From: Photobacterium indicum
GTDB taxonomy: Bacteria; Pseudomonadota; Gammaproteobacteria; Enterobacterales; Vibrionaceae
NCBI RefSeq assembly: GCF_003026215.1
Contig: NZ_PYOC01000012.1
Location: 1-64,000, forward strand
Direction: 5' to 3'
Length of the DNA stretch: 64,000 nt
How positions within the stretch are numbered: the first letter of the stretch is position 1; the number at the start of each line of letters is the position of its first letter. Under the pieces are notes generated by a model, which saw only the letters and a program-made list of their open reading frames with translations, was not told the origin of the DNA and did no database searches. Shown piece by piece: positions 58,586-64,000 of this stretch. The position numbers and the translations under genes are program-made.

Positions 58586-61500
58586 TTCGTTATTTTTCGC
58601 GCCATCCCACTGCGGCTAATTTATTAATGCTAGCGCTGTTGCTGCTGGGTTTAGTGGCACTGCCGCAAATTAAACGTGAGACATTTCCTGAGTTTTCCCC
58701 CGCTTATATTATTGCATCTGTTATTTATCCTGGCGCTTCGCCCCAAGAAGTCGAAGAAAGTATTTGTATGCGAATGGAAGATGCGGTTGATGGCTTATCC
58801 AATATCGTGGAAACGCGTTGTGAAGCTGTTGAAGGATCAGCCTCCTTAGTATTGAAATTAACAAATAGTGATGTGGTATCGCGAATGTTAGTGGATGTAC
58901 AAACACAGATTAACGCCATTAATGATTTTCCGAATGAAATCGAATCTCCGATCGTACGTGAATTGGATTGGAATGAACCCGTTGTGGATGTGGCGATCAG
59001 TGCTGATACCAGCTGGCCACAACTTAAAGCCTATGCCGAAGATCTGAAGCGCAAACTGAAATTGGATTATGGTGTGTCCTTGGTTGCGGTGGGGGGCTTT
59101 TCAGATCATCAGATCCGGATTGAACTAAAAGAAGCGGCAATTCGTCAACTCGGATTAAGTGTGGGTGATATTGCCGATCGTTTAGCACGGCAAAACATTA
59201 AGTTACCCAGTGGAAACATTGAGTTAGGTGATAAGAATTTATTGATTCGTTTTGATGAGCAAAAGATCACGCCGACCGCTTTGGCCAATACAGTGATTGG
59301 TGCTGATAGCGATGGTGGGGTATTACGTCTGGGGGATATTGCCACCCTGACTGATCGTTTCGAACTTGATGAACAAAAGATCTTATTTGATGGTAAGCCA
59401 TCCGCCATTTTGAAAGTCAGCAAAAACAAAGCCGATGATGCATTGCGCATTAAAGACCGTGTACAGCAATTTGTTGAAGACGAAAGAAAAATAGCACCCA
59501 CCGGGGTTACCCTGAGTATGACCAACGATTTGTCATCAGTGCTGTGGGATCGGCTTACCATGATGGTACGTAATGGTTGGCAAGGGGTTGTGCTGGTTTT
59601 CGCCACTATGTGGTTGTTCTTCACTTTCCGATATTCGTTCTGGGTGGCGGCTGGCTTACCTGTTGCTTTTCTTGGTAGCTTATTTCTGATGGCTGGGCTT
59701 GGTTTATCCATCAACATCATGTCTTTAGTCGCTCTACTGATGGCAATCGGGATCATGATGGATGATGCCATCGTGATTGCTGAATCTATCGCGGCGCACC
59801 TTGAGCGGGGGCAATCTATCACCAATGCGGTGACAAATGGGGTGAAAAAAGTTTTCCCTGGTGTTTTATCGTCGTATTTAACCACTGTGTGTATTTTCGG
59901 TAGCTTATTGTTTCTTGAAGGGGAAATGGGGGCAGTGTTGAAAGTGGTGCCTCAGGTGCTTATTTTGGTGCTTACATTGAGTCTTGTGGAAGCTTTTTTA
60001 ATTTTACCGCGCCACCTAAGCCATTCGTTACAAAAGCAAAAAGAGAATGAAAAACCAGATATTGCTTTTAAAGTGTGGTTTTTAAATAAGTTTGATTCCT
60101 TTCGTAATAATCAGTTAGTTTCTGCGGTTGAAGCTGTGGTGCGTTGGCGTTATTTATTCTTAGGCAGTGTGATTGCGATGCTGTTTATTTCGCTGTCATT
60201 ATTGGCTGGTGGGGCGCTAAAGTTTGTCGGTTTCCCTGAGCTTGATGGTGATATAGCAGAAGCTAGGGTGATATTGCCACCCGGTTCGTCATTGGCTCAA
60301 ACTGAGAAGGTCGTACAGACAATTGTTATCGCCGCGGAAAAACTCAATGTGGAATGGAGCGACAAACAAGAGGGCGGCAATACGCTTGTCGAGCATATTA
60401 CTGAGCAATATAATTTTAACCCAGATGCTGATGAGAGCGGCCCACATGTTGCTACCGTACGGCTAGATTTGCGTGGTGCAGAATCTCGAAATACGGTGAT
60501 CGATGAGTTTGTTGCTGCGTGGAGAGATGAAATAGGCACCATTGCCGATCCTGTTTCTTTGGTGTTTAAGCAACCCGTGATGGGCCCTGGTGGGCGAGCG
60601 GTTGAAATTCAGATGCAAAACGATGATCTCACTGAATTGAAAGCAGCCTCTATTAAGATTCAGCAATATCTCAGTCAATTTGATGGCGTGTTTGGCATTC
60701 TTGATGACATGCGAATGGGCAAGCAAGAGGTGCTGGTAAAACTGCGTCCGGGGGCCGAAAGCTTTGGGGTTGACGGGCAAATGATTGCGAGCCAATTGCG
60801 TGCTGCGTATTTTGGTCAAACAGCAGATGAAATCCAAATCGGCCCTGAAAATATTGAGGTTGAAGTACGGTTTGACAAACAGGAAGCCGCGAACTTACAA
60901 ACCCTGTCAAGTTTTCCAATCATGTTAAGTGATGGAAGCCAAATTCCATTAGCTTCTATATCGACATTAGAATATCAACGAAATTATGTGCGAATTCAGC
61001 GGGTAAATGGTTTACGAACCTTGAGTGTCTTTGCTGATTTAGAAAGTAGCAAAGTGAGCTCTACTGAAATTTTAAAAGCGTTTCGTAACGATTTAATGCC
61101 TCAGTTAAAACTGAAGTACCCAAATTTACGTTTCAATTTTGAAGGCGAGGCAAAAGATACCGCAGAAACCGGACAATCGATGGGGGTTGGTTTTGCGATG
61201 GGGATCTTTGGTGTCTTTGTCATACTGAGCTTTCAGTTCCGAAGTTACCTTGAACCTTTCATCGTGTTGCTAGCCATTCCATTAGCTTTGATAGGGGTGT
61301 TGTGGGGGCATTGGTTGTTAGGTCACGCGTTAAGTATGCCAAGTATTATGGGGTTCGTATCATTAGCAGGGGTTGTGGTAAACGATTCAATTTTGCTGGT
61401 GCAATACATTCGACATCATGTTGATGATGGTGATTCTATGCATGATGCAGTTGTGAAAGCCAGCCGAGAACGTTTCAGAGCGGTTTTTTTAACATCGCTG

Positions 61501-61692
61501 ACGACGGCTGCCGGTTTATTACCTCTGCTATTAGAAACGAGCTTACAGGCACAGGTGATACAGCCTTTGGTTATTTCCATTGTGTTTGGTATTTTCACCT
61601 CGACCTTGTTGGTACTGTTCATGATACCTGCGGCTTACGCCATTTTAGCTGATTTTGGCTTAGTGAAAAAGCATCAAACATTAGCGGCTTAA
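58582..61692 (+). CDS. RND efflux pump (AcrB/HAE-like) inner-membrane subunit
   Basis: The 1036-residue protein has about twelve helices and two large periplasmic loops. It begins MIRYFSRHPTAANLLMLALL. The proton-relay aspartates are in LLMAIGIMMDDAIVIAE, equivalent to the AcrB D407/D408 pair. GFVSLAGVVVNDSILLVQYI marks the second half. It is driven by the proton gradient; substrates are unknown. The sequence resembles HAE-type pumps of marine gammaproteobacteria rather than AcrB itself. Confidence 0.94.
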   Translation: MIRYFSRHPTAANLLMLALLLLGLVALPQIKRETFPEFSPAYIIASVIYPGASPQEVEESICMRMEDAVDGLSNIVETRCEAVEGSASLVLKLTNSDVVSRMLVDVQTQINAINDFPNEIESPIVRELDWNEPVVDVAISADTSWPQLKAYAEDLKRKLKLDYGVSLVAVGGFSDHQIRIELKEAAIRQLGLSVGDIADRLARQNIKLPSGNIELGDKNLLIRFDEQKITPTALANTVIGADSDGGVLRLGDIATLTDRFELDEQKILFDGKPSAILKVSKNKADDALRIKDRVQQFVEDERKIAPTGVTLSMTNDLSSVLWDRLTMMVRNGWQGVVLVFATMWLFFTFRYSFWVAAGLPVAFLGSLFLMAGLGLSINIMSLVALLMAIGIMMDDAIVIAESIAAHLERGQSITNAVTNGVKKVFPGVLSSYLTTVCIFGSLLFLEGEMGAVLKVVPQVLILVLTLSLVEAFLILPRHLSHSLQKQKENEKPDIAFKVWFLNKFDSFRNNQLVSAVEAVVRWRYLFLGSVIAMLFISLSLLAGGALKFVGFPELDGDIAEARVILPPGSSLAQTEKVVQTIVIAAEKLNVEWSDKQEGGNTLVEHITEQYNFNPDADESGPHVATVRLDLRGAESRNTVIDEFVAAWRDEIGTIADPVSLVFKQPVMGPGGRAVEIQMQNDDLTELKAASIKIQQYLSQFDGVFGILDDMRMGKQEVLVKLRPGAESFGVDGQMIASQLRAAYFGQTADEIQIGPENIEVEVRFDKQEAANLQTLSSFPIMLSDGSQIPLASISTLEYQRNYVRIQRVNGLRTLSVFADLESSKVSSTEILKAFRNDLMPQLKLKYPNLRFNFEGEAKDTAETGQSMGVGFAMGIFGVFVILSFQFRSYLEPFIVLLAIPLALIGVLWGHWLLGHALSMPSIMGFVSLAGVVVNDSILLVQYIRHHVDDGDSMHDAVVKASRERFRAVFLTSLTTAAGLLPLLLETSLQAQVIQPLVISIVFGIFTSTLLVLFMIPAAYAILADFGLVKKHQTLAA

Positions 61693-61718
61693 GCTTCAAT
61701 AAAAACAAGCTTAAGCCG
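61685..61718 (+). repeat. Perfect 12-bp inverted repeat spanning the RND stop codon
   Basis: CGGCTTAAGCTT (61685-61696) pairs with AAGCTTAAGCCG (61707-61718); the TAA stop is inside the 5' arm. No T-run follows. Possible 3'-end stabiliser of the efflux message. Confidence 0.7.
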
Positions 61719-61731
61719 AGAAGGTTTTCAT

Positions 61732-61776
61732 CCCCATTTACATCAATGCGCAAGGGGAGGATTGATGTAAATGGGG
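61732..61776 (+). repeat. Perfect 16-bp inverted repeat downstream of the RND gene
   Basis: CCCCATTTACATCAAT (61732-61747) pairs with ATTGATGTAAATGGGG (61761-61776) around a 13-base loop. It is only 13 bases beyond the previous inverted repeat. No U-run follows on either strand; it could be a transcript end, a protein site or a small mobile relic. Confidence 0.75.
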
Positions 61777-62262
61777 GAGTAATATCACTGTGATGAATTA
61801 TGGAAACACCTCTGGAGGCAAGTGATTTTTCCTGATGTAGTCAGTGAAAACATGACAGAAAACTACCTGCTAACTTGGAATTCTCATTGCTCATTATTAA
61901 TAACTGACACTTATTAATGAGTGTGGCAGTGATGAAAAAGGTGCTTTTATTTGTTGTTAAATTCGTTAAAAAGAGAGAGAAAATCACTTATAAGCATATA
62001 TTTATATTAATTATAGTTATTTTTGATCTTTTTAGAACACACTTATCATCATGAATTATATTGGTTTGTATTCTGAATTTAGATTCTTATTCATCGATGG
62101 TTACATTTGCATGAGATTGGGTATTGGTTTCATCAATCTATTTGAATAATACTGTGGGCATCCCTACTGAGGGGAACATATTTGAGAGTAAGTTATTGGC
62201 TCTTAAAATTCGGGCAATGGCATTCCTAATGCGCCCCTGTATATTTATTTTAGAGGCAAGAC
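61777..62262. other. Long AT-rich upstream region of leuO
   Basis: About 490 bases before leuO hold no conserved gene I can name, apart from a weak 40-residue frame at 61932. The AT content and length fit the heavily regulated leuO promoters of other gammaproteobacteria. The ribosome binding site AGAGG lies just before 62263. Confidence 0.45.
61932..62054 (+). CDS. Candidate 40-residue membrane peptide upstream of leuO
   Basis: ATG 61932 to TGA 62054 encodes a basic start (MKKVLLFVVKFVKKREK) and a hydrophobic stretch (HIFILIIVIFDLF) that could span the membrane. No good ribosome binding site is visible and the region is AT-rich, so chance coding is likely. Confidence 0.2.
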   Translation: MKKVLLFVVKFVKKREKITYKHIFILIIVIFDLFRTHLSS

Positions 62263-63219
62263 ATGACGCGTAGAAGCTCTTCTATTCACCCTACTGATAA
62301 TTACACGATGGAATCAAATTTAAGAAGTGTTGACCTTAATTTGTTGACTGTTTTTGATGCTGTTATGCAAGAGCAGAATATTACCAGAGCAGCTCATAAT
62401 CTAGGAATGTCTCAACCTGCAGTCAGTAATGCGGTTGCGCGTCTTAAAGTCATGTTTAACGATGAACTCTTTATTCGTCATGGACGTGGTATTCAGCCAA
62501 CACAACGTGCAAAGCAATTATTTGGTCCAATTCGCCAAGCACTGCAATTGGTGAAGAATGAATTACCATCGTCAATTTTTTCGCCAGAAACATCAACGCG
62601 TACTTTTAAGCTGGCGCTATGTAGCCCATCAGATATGCGTTTTGCGCCACGAATTTTCCGTGATGTAACAGATCAAGCACCGAGCATTCGTATGCAGCTT
62701 GAAGCGGAACTCGACGCAGAATTAACACAGAAAATGCGTTACCAAGAAATCGATTTTGTTATTGATTACGTGCGCTTCGATGAACCTGGTTTTTGTAGTA
62801 CAGAATTATTTAGCGATGAACTTGTTGTGATTGCTGCTGGCAACCACCCACGTATTGGTGACAGTATTTCTGAAGCAGAATTTACATCAGAAATGCATGC
62901 GGTATTAAAGTCGATGCCAGGTGTAAAGATGTTTGCAGATCATATCTATAATAAGCTGGTTTCTTGTCAGCAAGCTTACCAAGGCGCTAGCCTAAGCAAC
63001 ATTATGTATGTGGTTGGTCAGTCTGAATTAGTGGCTGTAGCCCCTCGTTGGTTAGCTGAATCAGTTGCAGAAAACCTACAACTTAAAGTGTTGCCGCTAC
63101 CCTTTGAGTCTGCAACAGTAAGTGGTTACTTAAGCTGGCATGAGTCTTCACAAAAAGATAAAGGCCATATCTGGATGCGTGATCAGTTATTAAGTATTTG
63201 TGGCGATACGACTGCTTAA
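62263..63219 (+). CDS. leuO: LysR family regulator LeuO
   Basis: LeuO is a global regulator and H-NS antagonist; in vibrios it also affects stress and efflux genes. The 318-residue protein has a winged helix (about 25-85) almost identical to E. coli: LRSVDLNLLTVFDAVMQEQN, ITRAAHNLGMSQPAVSNAVARL. A LysR substrate-binding domain follows and ends with SGYLSWHESSQKDKGHIWMR. ATG 62263 follows AGAGG; ATG 62308 is a shorter alternative. In E. coli it adjoins leuL; here an efflux module lies between. Confidence 0.95.
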   Translation: MTRRSSSIHPTDNYTMESNLRSVDLNLLTVFDAVMQEQNITRAAHNLGMSQPAVSNAVARLKVMFNDELFIRHGRGIQPTQRAKQLFGPIRQALQLVKNELPSSIFSPETSTRTFKLALCSPSDMRFAPRIFRDVTDQAPSIRMQLEAELDAELTQKMRYQEIDFVIDYVRFDEPGFCSTELFSDELVVIAAGNHPRIGDSISEAEFTSEMHAVLKSMPGVKMFADHIYNKLVSCQQAYQGASLSNIMYVVGQSELVAVAPRWLAESVAENLQLKVLPLPFESATVSGYLSWHESSQKDKGHIWMRDQLLSICGDTTA

Positions 63220-63243
63220 TATTGTTCTCTTCCGAATCACATA

Positions 63244-63267
63244 AAGCCGGCGAAAGTCGGTTTTTTT
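63244..63267 (+). terminator. Terminator after leuO
   Basis: CCGGC (63247-63251) pairs with GTCGG (63256-63260, one G-U pair) over a GAAA tetraloop, followed by seven T. A stable loop and a long T-run. Confidence 0.9.
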
Positions 63268-63536
63268 ATTTTATCCTTAACAGTCCGTAGTCATTTCTTT
63301 TTCATCTTATATTCCCGCTAAACTTAAATGAATAATGAATCTTATGCTGTGTTTTAACATCGGCTTATATTCTTAGTTTGTTGCACTTTCTTACACTTGT
63401 TTAATTTCTATTAAAAACTAGTATAAAGCCTGTACTGACAAGGGTTACTACTGAGATCAAAACTACATAAAAAATAAAATATATCCCTTTATGGTTGCCT
63501 TTTTTTACACCAACTGTAGACTTCAAAACTCAAGTG

Positions 63537-63554
63537 AGCTTACAAGTGTAAGCT
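63537..63554 (+). promoter_or_regulatory. Palindromic operator candidate (FabR-like) before the acyl-CoA ligase
   Basis: The 18-bp perfect palindrome AGCTTACA-AG-TGTAAGCT ends 17 bases before ATG 63572. It resembles the FabR pattern AGCGTACA-NN-TGTACGCT as I remember it, differing in one base per arm. Position suggests repression of the ligase gene. Confidence 0.55.
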
Positions 63555-63571
63555 AGAATGGATAGGTAGTT

Positions 63572-64000
63572 ATGGCTGAACACGACTTTCATATAGTAAA
63601 CCGAATTCGTACCCAAGTTGCTCGTTTAGGCGATAAGGTTGCTTTGCGTCATCAGGCACAGGAACAATGGCAAGATATAACTTGGAATGAGTTTGGTGAG
63701 CAGATCCAGCAACTAGCAATTGCAATGCTGGCTCATGGTATGAATGTCCAAGATAAAGTCGCCATTTTCTCTAACAACATGCCCCGTTGGACGGTGACTG
63801 ACTTTGCCGCGCTTTATAACCGCTGTGTTATTGTTCCTATCTATCCGACGAATACACCTCAGCAAGCAGCGTATGTGCTTAATGATGCCGATGTCCGTAT
63901 CTTATTTGTTGGTGAACAAGCGCAACTTGATGCCGCGATTGGTATTGCTGAAGGGTGTCCCAAATTAGAGCGTATTGTCACTTTATCTGATGATTTGGTG
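63572..64000 (+). CDS. AMP-binding long-chain acyl-CoA ligase (5' part, runs off the window)
   Basis: The first 143 residues are present: MAEHDFHIVNRIRTQVARLG, then WNEFGEQIQQLAIAMLAHGM, VAIFSNNMPRWTVTDFAALY and IVPIYPTNTPQQAAYVLNDA, the N-terminal domain of adenylate-forming fatty-acid ligases (FAA1-like). The catalytic AMP motif lies beyond the window. It activates fatty acids with ATP and CoA. leuO next to such a ligase is also seen in V. cholerae. Confidence 0.9.
   Translation, partial: MAEHDFHIVNRIRTQVARLGDKVALRHQAQEQWQDITWNEFGEQIQQLAIAMLAHGMNVQDKVAIFSNNMPRWTVTDFAALYNRCVIVPIYPTNTPQQAAYVLNDADVRILFVGEQAQLDAAIGIAEGCPKLERIVTLSDDLV

Noticed and set aside
59145-59885. 246-codon minus-strand frame inside the RND gene
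   Set aside because: Antisense to a well-supported RND gene, low-complexity composition of a shadow frame, no ribosome site.
61852-61917. 21-codon frame MTENYLLTWN after the pump gene
   Set aside because: No ribosome binding site and no features; expected by chance.

Overview
The window is about 64 kb of ordinary gammaproteobacterial chromosome. Protein similarity and gene order point to Vibrionaceae, most likely Photobacterium: a TIGR03899-type gene, a ZrgA-type zinc operon, the fused TAXI-TRAP permease beside argR/mdh, and mpl-ubiX adjacency. The genus is my inference. No phage, transposase, CRISPR array or clear pseudogene is visible. Most genes have clear Escherichia coli orthologues in the same local order.

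Layout. 1-392: distal end of an rRNA operon with 5S, tRNA-Thr(GGT) and a second, diverged 5S, the arrangement of E. coli rrnD. 662-1685: metA behind three abutting MetJ boxes. 1731-6632: a TIGR03899 gene, a candidate tiny membrane protein, and a five-gene minus-strand zinc-uptake operon (small CxxCH protein, His-repeat ZrgA-like protein, ABC ATPase, ABC permease, DUF3299 protein) behind a near-ideal Zur palindrome. 6679-18985: the ytfJ/ytfK/msrA/tamA/tamB/ytfP/ppa/fbp/mpl block, then ubiX. 19042-23216: a TAXI-TRAP transporter operon ending in a UspA gene. 23508-25269: argR and mdh, divergent. 25366-29811: a 63-residue unknown, ispB, and rplU-rpmA-yhbE-obgE. 29997-31776: yjjP-yjjB and folA. 31861-38733: the lptD-surA-pdxA-rsmA-apaG-apaH operon. 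38907-49763: djlA, a D-2-hydroxyacid dehydrogenase, rluA, rapA, a PIN-PhoH gene, and thiBPQ behind a TPP riboswitch. 50207-56210: a DUF547 gene and leuABCD with a leucine-rich leader peptide and attenuator. 56433-61776: a TetR/membrane-fusion/RND efflux module. 62263-63219: leuO. From 63572 to the window end: the 5' part of an acyl-CoA ligase.

Much of the content is regulatory RNA or DNA: MetJ boxes, a Zur box, a TPP riboswitch, the leu attenuator, an rplU leader hairpin, intercistronic hairpins in the TRAP and rsmA-apaG transcripts, and palindromic operator candidates before the TetR gene and the acyl-CoA ligase.

I do not see an obviously new multi-gene system. The points most worth a second look are the zinc operon (Zur palindrome, expanded 24-bp His-rich repeat array, G10 hairpin), the compact leu attenuator, the efflux module lying between leuA and leuO, the paired intercistronic hairpins in the TRAP operon, the long rsmA-apaG hairpin, and several candidate very small proteins.
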